A program made the position numbers and the translations under genes. The notes beneath the pieces are model-generated. The model was not told the DNA's origin, made no database searches, and saw only the letters and a program-made list of their open reading frames with translations. A stretch of 64,000 bases of DNA from Gluconacetobacter aggeris (GTDB taxonomy: Bacteria; Pseudomonadota; Alphaproteobacteria; Acetobacterales; Acetobacteraceae). Position 1 is the stretch's first letter, and each line of letters opens with the position of its first letter. The stretch spans positions 248,001 to 312,000 of the forward strand of contig NZ_JABEQD010000004.1 of assembly GCF_014174395.1 (NCBI RefSeq). The letters are read 5' to 3'. Below, one piece after another: positions 18,003 to 26,117 of this stretch.

Positions 18003-18028
18003 AAAAACCCGGCCCCAAGGGGGCCGGG
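18003..18028 (-). terminator. Rho-independent terminator of sodB
   Basis: A perfect 9-bp stem CCCGGCCCC/GGGGCCGGG (18008-18016 and 18020-18028, 3-base loop) is followed on the minus strand by TTTTT. It lies between the converging porter and sodB genes, with its T-tract oriented to stop sodB transcription. Confidence 0.85.
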
Positions 18029-18058
18029 CATTCCAGAACCTGCGCTGCCGTCGGCCGA

Positions 18059-18667
18059 TCAGGCGGCCTTGAGCTGCGCCTCGGCGAACTCGTAGTTCGC
18101 CAGCTTGTCCAGATAGTTGGTCACATAGTCGGGGCGACGGTTGCGGAAGTCGAGATAGTAGGAATGCTCCCACACATCCAGGCCCAGCAGCACCTTGCCC
18201 TGGCCTTCGGCCAGCGGGTTGGAGCCGTTGGCGCTCTTGGTCACCTTGAGCTTGCCGTCGGAACCCAGGACCAGCCACGCCCAGCCCGAACCGAACTGCG
18301 ACGTCGCCGCCGCCTTGAAATCGGTCTTGAACGTGTCGACGCTGCCGAAATCCTCGGTGATCTTGGCCGCCAGCGCGTCGGGGATCACACCGCCGGTCGG
18401 CGACAGGTTCTGCCAGAACAGGATATGGTTCCAATGCTGGCCGGCATTGTTGAACACCGGCGCCAGGGCCGCATCGCCCTTGACCGCCAGGATGATCTCT
18501 TCCAGCGACTTGCCCTGCAGTTCGGGCTTGGCCTCGACGAAGCCGTTCAGCGCGGTGACATAGGCCTGATGGTGCTTGCCGTGATGCAGCTCCAGCGTTT
18601 CCTGGCACATGCCGCGCGCCGCCAGCGCGTTGGTCTGGAACGGAAGAGTGGGCAATTCGAAAGCCAT
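18059..18667 (-). CDS. sodB: Superoxide dismutase, Fe (Fe/Mn) type
   Basis: A 202-residue enzyme that dismutates superoxide to oxygen and peroxide. Metal ligands are visible: His in LELHHGKHHQAYV (N-terminal), His in NNAGQHWNHILFW, and Asp/His in DVWEHSYYLDFRNRRPDYV. GSGWAWLV is also conserved. Features such as the AGQHWNH segment favour the iron type, but iron against manganese cannot be settled by eye. There is no signal peptide, so it is cytoplasmic. An AAGGAGAACG ribosome-binding site precedes the ATG, and a small hairpin (18690-18705) lies in the 5' untranslated region. Confidence 0.96.
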   Translation of the reverse strand: MAFELPTLPFQTNALAARGMCQETLELHHGKHHQAYVTALNGFVEAKPELQGKSLEEIILAVKGDAALAPVFNNAGQHWNHILFWQNLSPTGGVIPDALAAKITEDFGSVDTFKTDFKAAATSQFGSGWAWLVLGSDGKLKVTKSANGSNPLAEGQGKVLLGLDVWEHSYYLDFRNRRPDYVTNYLDKLANYEFAEAQLKAA

Positions 18668-18814
18668 GGACGTTCTCCTTGGAATTGCAGCGGCGGAAAC
18701 GCCGCCCGTCAGAGCTATGAGGGCGGGGAAGGGGCGTCAAGTGACGGAACAGGGACGGCCGACCCGCCGGCCGAAACTCTTGCGCCACGCCGTCGCGCGC
18801 GGCAAGTCGTTGTC

Positions 18815-19678
18815 ATGACAATCGCTGCCAGGCCAGCCCCCCCCGAAAGACGCGCCGCCGGAGCCGGAGTTTCCCCCGGCGCGGCAGCCGCCCGTCGGGC
18901 CGATCCCGACCGCTTCCTGTGCGCCCTGTTCCTGCCGCAGGCAGCGCGCGAGGACGCCTTCACGCTGATCGCGTTCAATCACGAAACCGTTCGCGCCCTG
19001 GGCGGCATGCAGTCCCGCGCGGTCGCGGGGCCGATGGCGGGGCTGATTCGCCTGCAATGGTGGCGCGAGATCGTCGAGGGCGCGGGCCACCCGCACGCGG
19101 TCGCCGGGCCGCTGCGCGCGCTGATCGCGACCGGCAGGGTAAAGGTGGAAACGCTGCTGGGCATTCTGGACGCGCGTGAGGCCGAACTGGACGGGCTGGC
19201 GGACTGGCCCGCCTGGCGCGCCGCGATGCTTGGCGGTGCCGGCGGCGTGCAGGTCGCGATCGCCCAGGCGGCCGGCGTGACCGACCCCGATCTGCTGAAA
19301 GCCGTCGAATCGCACGGTGCCGCCTATGGCGCGGGCGGCTTGGTGCGGCATCTGGAGATGGTGCTGGCCGGTGGCCGATGCCCGGTGCCGGACTCCGCAC
19401 TGGCCGAAGCCAGCCTGTCGGGCGACGCGATTCGCGACGGCGCGACGCTGACGCCGGACATCCTGCGGGGCCTGCGCGCCGCCCTGTGCCGCGAAGGCGC
19501 GGCTTTCCTGGCCGAGGCCGGGCGCCCGCGCCTGCCGCGCGCGGCCCGCGCGGCGGCACTGCCCGGCATCCTGGCCCGGCGGGACCTGGCCCGGGGGGCC
19601 GCCGACGCGCCGGTCGGATTCGCACCCCGCGGCCTGGGCGACCGGCTGGCGGTGATGGCCGCGATGGCGTTCGGCTGA
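18815..19678 (+). CDS. Squalene/phytoene synthase-family protein without aspartate-rich motifs
   Basis: From the ATG at 18815 the product has 287 residues. It fits the squalene/phytoene synthase fold: FLCALFLPQAAREDAFTLIAFN at the start, IRLQWWREIVEG near residue 85 (family QWWR), and YGAGGLVRHLEMVLAGG around 170-185. The two DXXXD substrate-binding motifs of real synthases are not present: the first region reads FNHETVRA. This is the pattern of the NDUFAF6-like branch (a complex I assembly factor in mitochondria), so a non-enzymatic or altered role is more likely than carotenoid or hopanoid synthesis. The ATG has no clear ribosome-binding site. Confidence 0.8.
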   Translation: MTIAARPAPPERRAAGAGVSPGAAAARRADPDRFLCALFLPQAAREDAFTLIAFNHETVRALGGMQSRAVAGPMAGLIRLQWWREIVEGAGHPHAVAGPLRALIATGRVKVETLLGILDAREAELDGLADWPAWRAAMLGGAGGVQVAIAQAAGVTDPDLLKAVESHGAAYGAGGLVRHLEMVLAGGRCPVPDSALAEASLSGDAIRDGATLTPDILRGLRAALCREGAAFLAEAGRPRLPRAARAAALPGILARRDLARGAADAPVGFAPRGLGDRLAVMAAMAFG

Positions 19679-19696
19679 CCCGGCCGTCCGGCCGGG
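19679..19696. terminator. Hairpin between converging genes
   Basis: A perfect stem CCCGGCC/GGCCGGG with loop GTCC starts right after the stop codon of the squalene-synthase-like gene. No T-tract on either strand, so termination strength is uncertain. Confidence 0.45.
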
Positions 19697-19705
19697 CCCC
19701 CAGTA

Positions 19706-19733
19706 CGTCTTACGGCGTGCGTCTTACGGCGTG
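19706..19733. repeat. 14-bp perfect tandem duplication
   Basis: CGTCTTACGGCGTG occurs twice in direct succession (19706-19719 and 19720-19733). The second copy contains the stop codon and last codons of the minus-strand dehydrogenase gene, so the first copy is a duplicate lying just outside it. It looks like a recent replication-slippage event without effect on the protein. Confidence 0.9.
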
Positions 19734-20620
19734 TTGGCCACCGTGCCTTCCAGCACGGCGAACAGCGCGGAATAATCGTCGTCCGGGTGCAGCCGCCGCG
19801 TCAGGGACAGCAACTGGGTGGTGGCGGCCATGGTCGGCACCGGGGCCGCCACGCGGGCAGCGGCGTCCAGCAGCAGCCGCATGTCCTTCTGCATCAGGCG
19901 GGTCGGGAATTGCGGCCGGAAATCGCCGGTCCGCGCCGCCTTCAGCTTGCGCTTGTGGTGGGGCGAGATCACCGCGACCGAATCCAGGGCCTCGAACAGC
20001 ATGTCGCGCTCCAGCCCGGCGGCCAGTCCGTAGCACATGCCCTCGGCAACCGCCGCCAGGCCCACGCCCATGATGCCGTTGATCACCAGCTTCAGCTTCG
20101 AGCCGCTGCCCGCCGGCCCGGCATGGATCGTCGTCTTGCCGATAATGTCGAAGATCGGCTGGGCCCGCGCGACGCTCTGCGCGTCCCCGCCGACCAGCAC
20201 CACCAGCGCCCCGGCATCGGCCTCGGGCGTGCTGCCGGATACCGGGGCATCCAGCGCGGCGATCCCGCGTTCCCCGGCGGCGGCGGCCAGCGCCAGCGAC
20301 GCCTCGGGCGATACCGAACTGGTGTTGATCAGCAATTGTCCCGCCGCCATGCCCGCCAGCGCGCCATCCGGCCCGTACGCGGCACTGGCCAGCGCCTCGT
20401 CGTCCGGGACGCAGAGAATGACGGTCCCCCCGGCCGCTTCGGCCAGCAGGCGCGGCGAGGGCAGGAAGCGCGTATCGCCGTCGCCGCCCTTGCCGGAAGG
20501 GGTGTAGGCCACGATCTGGTATCCTGCGGCCTGGAGATTGCGGCCCATGCGGCTGGCCATGGCGCCGAAGCCGACAAAGCCGACAGTGCCGGCCGTGCCG
20601 TGCTCAGAGGAATCGGGCAT
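19724..20620 (-). CDS. 3-hydroxyisobutyrate dehydrogenase/tartronate semialdehyde reductase family oxidoreductase
   Basis: A 298-residue beta-hydroxyacid dehydrogenase. From the ATG at 20620 (with AAGGAG upstream) it begins with the Rossmann motif GFVGFGAMASRMGRNL. The substrate-binding DAPVSGSTPEADAGALVVLVGG lies near residue 120 and the catalytic-lysine segment GSGSKLKLVINGIMG near 170. Family members oxidise 3-hydroxyisobutyrate or reduce tartronate semialdehyde with NAD(P); the exact substrate is not predictable. It is divergent from msrP. Confidence 0.88.
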   Translation of the reverse strand: MPDSSEHGTAGTVGFVGFGAMASRMGRNLQAAGYQIVAYTPSGKGGDGDTRFLPSPRLLAEAAGGTVILCVPDDEALASAAYGPDGALAGMAAGQLLINTSSVSPEASLALAAAAGERGIAALDAPVSGSTPEADAGALVVLVGGDAQSVARAQPIFDIIGKTTIHAGPAGSGSKLKLVINGIMGVGLAAVAEGMCYGLAAGLERDMLFEALDSVAVISPHHKRKLKAARTGDFRPQFPTRLMQKDMRLLLDAAARVAAPVPTMAATTQLLSLTRRLHPDDDYSALFAVLEGTVANTP

Positions 20621-20739
20621 GATGCTGCTCCTTTTCTTTTCCGTCCCGTTTCCGGCAGGGTGCCGGACGATCCCGGCGGTGTCACCTCCCCCAGGCGGCC
20701 CGCCGGCCCGGCCCCGCCCCGCTCCAGAAGGCGTCCAGC

Positions 20740-21696
20740 ATGCGTGTCTTCCGCTACCCTTCTCCGCCATCCTCCTCCATCACGCCGCACGCTCTCTGGC
20801 TGTCGCGGCGCGACCTGCTGGCGGCGGGTGCCGCCGCCGGCCTCCTCGGCGGCATCCTGCCCTCCCGCTCGGCCAGGGCGGTGGATCTGGCGGCGCAGCC
20901 TGGCCCCCTGTCGGGCGAGGGGCTGAAGCCCACACCGCTGCGCGATGTGACGCACTACAATAATTTCTACGAATTCGGGCTGGAGAAGACCGACCCCGCC
21001 GAGCGCTCGGGCGACTTCCATCCGCGTCCATGGACCGTGCGGGTCGAAGGCATGGTGGCCAGGCCGCGCACCTATGACATCGACGCGCTGCTGGGGCGCA
21101 AGCTGGAAGAGCGGATCTATCGCATGCGCTGTGTCGAGGCGTGGTCGATGGTCATTCCGTGGATCGGATTCGCGCTGCGCGATTTGCTGGCCGAGGTCGA
21201 ACCGCTGGGCAGCGCGAAATATGTCGCCTTCGAATCGGTGGTGCGCCCGTCGGAAATGCCGGGACAGGGCGGCGTGCTGCCGGTACTGGACTGGCCCTAT
21301 GTCGAGGGGCTGCGCCTGGACGAGGCCATGCATCCGCTGACGATCCTGGCCGTCGGCCTGTACGGCCAGACGCTGCCCAACCAGAACGGCGCGCCGGTGC
21401 GGCTGGTCGTGCCGTGGAAATACGGGTTCAAGGGCATCAAGTCGATCGTGCGCATCCGGCTGACCGACCGGCAGCCCCATACCTCGTGGAATGTCCGCGC
21501 ACCCGACGAATACGGGTTCTACGCCAACGTCAATCCCGCCGTGGACCACCCGCGCTGGAGCCAGGCGAGCGAGCGGCCGATCGGTGCCGGCGGCGGGTTT
21601 TTCGGTGCCGGGCGTCAGCCGACCCTGCCGTTCAACGGCTATGGCGAGCAGGTGGCGGGCCTGTATGCCGGCATGGACCTGCGGCGCGACTTCTGA
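20740..21696 (+). CDS. msrP: Periplasmic methionine sulfoxide reductase, catalytic subunit MsrP
   Basis: MsrP (YedY) is a molybdopterin enzyme that repairs oxidised methionine in periplasmic proteins. The 318-residue product starts with a Tat signal ([18 protein letters not shown]). The molybdenum-ligand cysteine is in [14 protein letters not shown] near residue 130. [10 protein letters not shown] and the C-terminal [13 protein letters not shown] are conserved. msrQ follows with a TGATG stop/start overlap, so the pair is translationally coupled. Confidence 0.95.
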   Translation: MRVFRYPSPPSSSITPHALWLSRRDLLAAGAAAGLLGGILPSRSARAVDLAAQPGPLSGEGLKPTPLRDVTHYNNFYEFGLEKTDPAERSGDFHPRPWTVRVEGMVARPRTYDIDALLGRKLEERIYRMRCVEAWSMVIPWIGFALRDLLAEVEPLGSAKYVAFESVVRPSEMPGQGGVLPVLDWPYVEGLRLDEAMHPLTILAVGLYGQTLPNQNGAPVRLVVPWKYGFKGIKSIVRIRLTDRQPHTSWNVRAPDEYGFYANVNPAVDHPRWSQASERPIGAGGGFFGAGRQPTLPFNGYGEQVAGLYAGMDLRRDF

Positions 21697-22307
21697 TGGC
21701 AGCGCGGCGCGTGCGATCGGCCGGCCCGATCCGGCTGGCGCTGTATGGCATCGGGCTGACGCCGGCGGTGGTCTCGTTCGTCCTGGGGGCGACGAACCGG
21801 CTGGGGGCCGATCCGGTCAATACGTTCGAGCGCACGCTGGGCCTGTGGGCCCTGCGGTTCCTGATCCTGTCGCTGTGCATCACGCCGCTGCGGGACCTGG
21901 CCGGGGTCAATCTGCTCCGCTACCGGCGGGCGGTGGGGCTGCTGGCCTTCTGGTATGCGCTGTTCCACCTGTCGGCCTATGTGGCGCTCGACCAGGGGTT
22001 CGACCTGCACACCCTGCTGGCCGACGTGACCATGCGGCCCTTCATCATCCTCGGCATGGTCGCCTTCACCATCCTGTCCGCGCTGGCCGCCACGTCCAAT
22101 GGCTGGGCCATCCGCAGGCTGGGGCGGCGCTGGAAGGCGCTGCATCGCTGGGTCTATGCCGCCGCGATCTGCGCCGCCATCCATTTCATCCTGTCTTTCA
22201 AGGTCATACGGGTCGAAACGCTGCTCTATGGCCTGGTCGTGGCCGCCCTGCTGGCTTTCCGGGTCTATCGGGTCATGCCCCGCCGCGTGAAAACGCCGTC
22301 AGTCTGA
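21696..22307 (+). CDS. msrQ: MsrQ, haem-binding membrane subunit of the MsrPQ system
   Basis: The ATG at 21696 overlaps the msrP stop. The 203-residue product is a six-helix membrane protein of the ferric-reductase-like family that passes quinone-derived electrons to MsrP. Conserved features are TPLRDLAGVNLLRYRRAVGL, the haem-ligand histidines in WYALFHLSAYVALD and RWKALHRWVYAAAICAAIHF, and FIILGMVAFTILSALAATS. A longer open frame extends upstream inside msrP, but it is a shadow. Confidence 0.94.
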   Translation: MAARRVRSAGPIRLALYGIGLTPAVVSFVLGATNRLGADPVNTFERTLGLWALRFLILSLCITPLRDLAGVNLLRYRRAVGLLAFWYALFHLSAYVALDQGFDLHTLLADVTMRPFIILGMVAFTILSALAATSNGWAIRRLGRRWKALHRWVYAAAICAAIHFILSFKVIRVETLLYGLVVAALLAFRVYRVMPRRVKTPSV

Positions 22308-22760
22308 GCGTCCCGCATTGCGGCGGGCGGTTCCCTTGCCATGATGCGGGAAAAGCCTGACAGTCATGCGGTAATGGAATGGACAGAAGCGCCACTCCGA
22401 CGGGGAAGTCCGAAAAATGGAAGAAATAAAAAGGAAGAGGCGGAATCTGTATTCATTCGCCGCTTGCCGTGGCGGGCAAGGCGGGTCAGGATCGGCTCGC
22501 GCAGAGATGATGCCTCGGAAAACCGGTTCAGATGGCAAGAGGTTGAGGCGTTCCGGTGGACCGGACCGGGTGATGGCTGTGCGATACCGTATGTGCGATG
22601 TGCGGACTGTCCGCGACGGTACGGCCCGCATGGCACCTGGTTCAGGTTCGTCCGGTTCATGGACGATCACCCTTTCCCGCCTTCGGTCCGCCGCGATGGG
22701 ACCGGCGGCCCAGACCGTATTCACAGGCCTCGGCCTGCGCGCCTCGTTCCGGAGAATGTC
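22308..22760. other. Intergenic region upstream of mqo, no gene recognised
   Basis: 453 bases between msrQ and mqo. The mqo frame stays open through most of it, but the translation (arginine- and proline-rich) does not resemble Mqo, which begins at 22761. It probably carries the mqo promoter and a long 5' untranslated region. No clear -35/-10 pair or strong hairpin was seen. Confidence 0.5.
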
Positions 22761-24257
22761 ATGACCTCGCATACGACCCGAACCGAATCCGCCTATGACG
22801 TCGTCCTGATCGGCGGGGGGGTCATGAGCGCGACGTTGGGCGCGCTTCTCAAGCTTCTGCAGCCGGACTGGTCGATCGGCATGTTCGGGCGGCTGGACGA
22901 CGTGGCGAAGGAGAGTTCCAACGCCTGGAACAATGCCGGCACGGGCCATTCCGCGCTGTGCGAGCTGAATTACACGCCGTCGCGCGCCGACGGCACGATC
23001 GACATTTCCAAGGCCGTCGGCGTGAACGAGGCCTTCCAGCTTTCGCGCCAGTTCTGGGCCTATCTGGTCGAGTCGGGCGTGATCGCCTCGCCCCGCGCGT
23101 TCCTCAACCCGATTCCGCACATGAGTTTCGTCTGGGGCGACGAGAATTGCGATTACCTGCGCCGCCGCTACGAAGCATTGAAGGATCACCCGCTGTTCAG
23201 CGGCATGCGCTTCTCGACCGACCCGGCACAGCTCGCGCAGTGGATGCCGCTGGTGATGGAGGGCCGCACGGCCGGCCCCAAGCTGGCCGCGACCTGGATC
23301 GCGTCGGGGACCGACGTGAATTTCGGTGCGCTGACGCATCTGCTGGTGAATTTCCTGTCGGGTCAGCCGGGTTTCGACCTGAAACTGTCGCATGAGGTCG
23401 AGGACCTGAAGCAGGACGCCTCCGGCGCCTGGCGCGTTTCGGTGCGCGACCTCACGACGAACGCCACCGTGCCGGTGGCCGCGCGCTTCGTCTTCATCGG
23501 CGCCGGCGGCGGCGCGCTGCCGCTGCTGCAGAAGACCGGCATCCCCGAATCGAAGGGGGTCGGCGGCTTCCCGGTCAGCGGGCAGTTCCTGCGCTGCACC
23601 AACCCCGATATCGTCGCCCGTCACCATGCCAAGGTCTACGGCAAGGCATCGGTCGGCGCGCCGCCCATGTCGGTGCCGCATCTGGATACCCGCGTGATCG
23701 ACGGCAGGGAGGGGCTGCTGTTCGGCCCCTATGCCGGCTTCTCGACCAAGTTCCTGAAGCAGGGGTCGCTGTGGGACCTGCCGAAATCGATTCGCATGGA
23801 CAATCTGGGCGCCATGCTGGCCGTGGCCCGCGACAATATGCCGCTGACCCGCTACCTGGTGCAGCAGGTCCTGCAATCCAACGAGACGCGCCTGAATGCG
23901 CTGCGCGACTTCGTCCCGAACGCCCGGGCCGAGGATTGGGAACTGATCACCGCCGGCCAGCGCGTGCAGGTGATCAAGAAGGACGAAAAGAAAGGCGGGG
24001 TCCTGCAATTCGGCACCGAAGTCATCACCGGCGCCAACGGCACGGTCGCGGCGCTGCTGGGGGCCTCGCCGGGGGCTTCGACCGCCGTGTCGATCATGCT
24101 GACCGTCATCCGCAAATGCTTTGCCGGCGAGCTGCCGCGCTGGGACGCGAAGCTGAAGGAAATGATCCCGTCCTATGGCGGCCCGCTGGCCGACCGGCCC
24201 GAATTGTGCGCCCATGTGCATGACTGGACGACGCGGGCCCTGCAACTCGAGGGCTGA
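22761..24257 (+). CDS. mqo: Malate:quinone oxidoreductase
   Basis: A membrane-associated FAD enzyme that oxidises malate to oxaloacetate and reduces quinone, replacing NAD malate dehydrogenase in many acetic acid bacteria. The 498-residue product starts at an ATG with GGAG upstream and has the FAD motif YDVVLIGGGVMSATLG near residue 10. The Mqo signature NAWNNAGTGHSALCELNYTP follows around 55-75. GVGGFPVSGQFLRC and GLLFGPYAGFSTKFLK are also family-typical. Confidence 0.96.
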   Translation: MTSHTTRTESAYDVVLIGGGVMSATLGALLKLLQPDWSIGMFGRLDDVAKESSNAWNNAGTGHSALCELNYTPSRADGTIDISKAVGVNEAFQLSRQFWAYLVESGVIASPRAFLNPIPHMSFVWGDENCDYLRRRYEALKDHPLFSGMRFSTDPAQLAQWMPLVMEGRTAGPKLAATWIASGTDVNFGALTHLLVNFLSGQPGFDLKLSHEVEDLKQDASGAWRVSVRDLTTNATVPVAARFVFIGAGGGALPLLQKTGIPESKGVGGFPVSGQFLRCTNPDIVARHHAKVYGKASVGAPPMSVPHLDTRVIDGREGLLFGPYAGFSTKFLKQGSLWDLPKSIRMDNLGAMLAVARDNMPLTRYLVQQVLQSNETRLNALRDFVPNARAEDWELITAGQRVQVIKKDEKKGGVLQFGTEVITGANGTVAALLGASPGASTAVSIMLTVIRKCFAGELPRWDAKLKEMIPSYGGPLADRPELCAHVHDWTTRALQLEG

Positions 24258-24319
24258 GGCCCGACAGGACACGGGCCGGGCAGGGCGCCGCGTGCGGCCT
24301 TGCCCGGCTCCGGTGTCCG

Positions 24320-24934
24320 TCAGTCTTCGTCGTGGTCCAGTTCGCTGAACTGGTCCGCCGGGTGGCGGACGGGGGCCTGCTGCTGGCGGGTCACGCGGGC
24401 CTCGCTCTGGCGGCGGGTGAACTGCGCCGCGATGTCGGCGAGTTCGATGAACTGGTCCGCCTGGCGCCGCAGATCGTCGCCGATCAGCGGCGGCGAGGTG
24501 CGGACGGACGAGACGACCGTGGTCCGCACGCCCTGACGCTGGACGCTTTCCAGCAGGCGCCGGAAATCCGCATCGCCGCTGAACAGGACGGCATGGTCGA
24601 TCTTGGGAGCCATCTCCATCATGTCGACGGCAAGCTCGATATCCATGCTGCCTTTCACGCGCCGCCGCCCGTTCTGGTCGACGAATTCCCGTGCCGTCTT
24701 GGTGACGAGCGAATAGCCGTTATAGACCAGCCAGTCGGTCAGGGGCTTGAGGGGCGAATATTCCTCGCTTTCCAGGATCGCGGAATAATAATAGGCGCGG
24801 ATGATGTGACATTTGGAACGGAAGAATGTCAGCAGATTGCGGTAATCGACGTCGAACCCCAAATGACGGGAAGCCGAATAGAGACTTGAACCATCGATAA
24901 AAAGACATGTACGTTCGTCGGGTTGAAAAAACAT
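24320..24934 (-). CDS. NYN-domain (LabA/PIN-like) protein
   Basis: From the ATG at 24934 (MFFQPDERTCLFIDGSSLY) the product has 204 residues. The NYN fold, a PIN-like nuclease domain, occupies about residues 8-160. The acidic positions that would bind metal are visible in LFIDGSSLY, in VKGSMDIELAVDMMEM and in HAVLFSGDADFRRLLE. The C-terminal 40 residues are charged and glutamine-rich. Such proteins are thought to act in RNA processing or degradation; the target is unknown. It is divergent from folK across about 210 bases. Confidence 0.88.
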   Translation of the reverse strand: MFFQPDERTCLFIDGSSLYSASRHLGFDVDYRNLLTFFRSKCHIIRAYYYSAILESEEYSPLKPLTDWLVYNGYSLVTKTAREFVDQNGRRRVKGSMDIELAVDMMEMAPKIDHAVLFSGDADFRRLLESVQRQGVRTTVVSSVRTSPPLIGDDLRRQADQFIELADIAAQFTRRQSEARVTRQQQAPVRHPADQFSELDHDED

Positions 24935-25144
24935 GGGCCTTGAATCCTTGTAGTATGGCCTGAGCTGGAAATGTCGCGCGGATTGATTGCCGCACTTAAC
25001 AATATGCCCACCAGGCGGAAGGGTAGAGCCGCCGTGGGCAAATTGATATGGGCGAATAAGGCATATGATGTTCCTTTTGCAAAACGCTGAAACGCCACCG
25101 CCATCGGGTGGACTCCATGGAATTGCGGCGCGGCGGCGGGTCCG

Positions 25145-25642
25145 ATGATCCTGATCGCGATCGGGGCCAATCTGCCGCGCGAAGGGGGCGGCACGCCGAT
25201 CGAGACCTGCCGCTGGGCGGTCGGGCGTATCGCCACCATTCCCGGATTGCGGGTCACGGCGGTCTCGGCATGGTATGAAAGCGCGCCGATTCCGCCGTCC
25301 GGCCAGCCGCCTTATGTCAATGGCATGGTGGCGGCGGAAGGGGAGGTCGACCCGGCAACGCTGCTGGCCGCCCTGCAGGCGATCGAGGCCGAGGCCGGGC
25401 GGCGGCGTACGGTCGCCAACGCCGCGCGGCCGCTCGACCTGGATATCGTGGCGATGGGGGATTGCGTGCGCGATGCCCCCGATCCCATCCTGCCGCATCC
25501 CCGGGCCGAGGAGCGGGCGTTCGTCCTGCTGCCCTTGCGCGATGTGGCGCCGGACTGGTGCAATCCCAGGACCGGGCATGGTATCGGGGCGTCGATCGCG
25601 GCCCTCGCGGACCAGCAGATCCGCCGCCTGGAAGGCGCGTGA
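25145..25642 (+). CDS. folK: 2-amino-4-hydroxy-6-hydroxymethyldihydropteridine pyrophosphokinase
   Basis: HPPK transfers pyrophosphate from ATP to hydroxymethyl-dihydropterin in folate synthesis. The 165-residue product has the usual start ILIAIGANLP, the substrate loop SAWYESAPIPPSGQPPYVNGM, and ARPLDLDIVAMGD near residue 97, where the two Asp residues bind magnesium. ILPHPRAEERAFVLLPLRDVAP is the C-terminal signature. There is no folP/folB neighbour here; rpoZ follows from its own promoter. Confidence 0.94.
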   Translation: MILIAIGANLPREGGGTPIETCRWAVGRIATIPGLRVTAVSAWYESAPIPPSGQPPYVNGMVAAEGEVDPATLLAALQAIEAEAGRRRTVANAARPLDLDIVAMGDCVRDAPDPILPHPRAEERAFVLLPLRDVAPDWCNPRTGHGIGASIAALADQQIRRLEGA

Positions 25643-25652
25643 CACGCGGACC

Positions 25653-25681
25653 TTGCGTTTGACGTTCGTTGTGGATAAAAT
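25653..25681 (+). promoter_or_regulatory. Likely promoter of rpoZ (and spoT)
   Basis: TTGCGT (25653-25658) and TAAAAT (25676-25681) are spaced 17 bases apart, about 40 bases before the rpoZ ATG. An AT-rich run follows, then GGAGG at 25705-25709. Confidence 0.55.
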
Positions 25682-25717
25682 TGTTTTTTTAACTAATTTA
25701 CTCCGGAGGCCTGCCTC

Positions 25718-26113
25718 ATGGCTCGCGTCACCGTCGAAGATTGCGTTGAACGGGTTCCCAATCGCTTCGAGCTGGTTCTGCTGGCGGCGCAGCGCGCGCG
25801 CGGCCTGTCGCGTGGCGAGGAGCTGACGATCGACCGCGACAACGACAAGAACCCGGTCGTTGCACTGCGTGAAATCGCGGACCAGACGATCGAACTGGAA
25901 CAGATCCGCAGCGACCTGGTCCGTTCGCTGGCCCGCGCGCCCGAGCCCGAGCCGGCGGATGAGGAAGTGATGGACCTGATCCCGACCGAGCAGAATATTT
26001 TCGGTCTTCAGGACGTTTCGGCCGAGGAAGAGGCGGCCCACGGGGCCGGCATGTCGGCCGAGGAACTGGAGGCCGCGATCGAGGCCGAGCTGGGCGGCCG
26101 TTCGCGGCGATAA
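25718..26113 (+). CDS. rpoZ: RNA polymerase omega subunit
   Basis: Omega assists folding and assembly of the beta' subunit. The 131-residue product starts [28 protein letters not shown], the alphaproteobacterial RpoZ signature, with [15 protein letters not shown] near residue 45. The acidic C-terminal extension ([17 protein letters not shown]) is typical of alphaproteobacteria. spoT starts 5 bases downstream, the conserved rpoZ-spoT pair that links RNA polymerase and (p)ppGpp. Confidence 0.97.
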   Translation: MARVTVEDCVERVPNRFELVLLAAQRARGLSRGEELTIDRDNDKNPVVALREIADQTIELEQIRSDLVRSLARAPEPEPADEEVMDLIPTEQNIFGLQDVSAEEEAAHGAGMSAEELEAAIEAELGGRSRR

Positions 26114-26117
26114 GCCC

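Noticed and set aside
16541-18031. 496-codon minus-strand frame over the sugar porter
   Set aside because: Antisense to a clear 12-helix transporter; the translation is His/Arg/Asp-rich and matches no family.
18690-18705. GCGGCG/CGCCGC hairpin in the sodB 5' untranslated region
   Set aside because: Only a 6-bp GC stem with no iron-responsive or other known element nearby; such stems are common by chance at this GC content.
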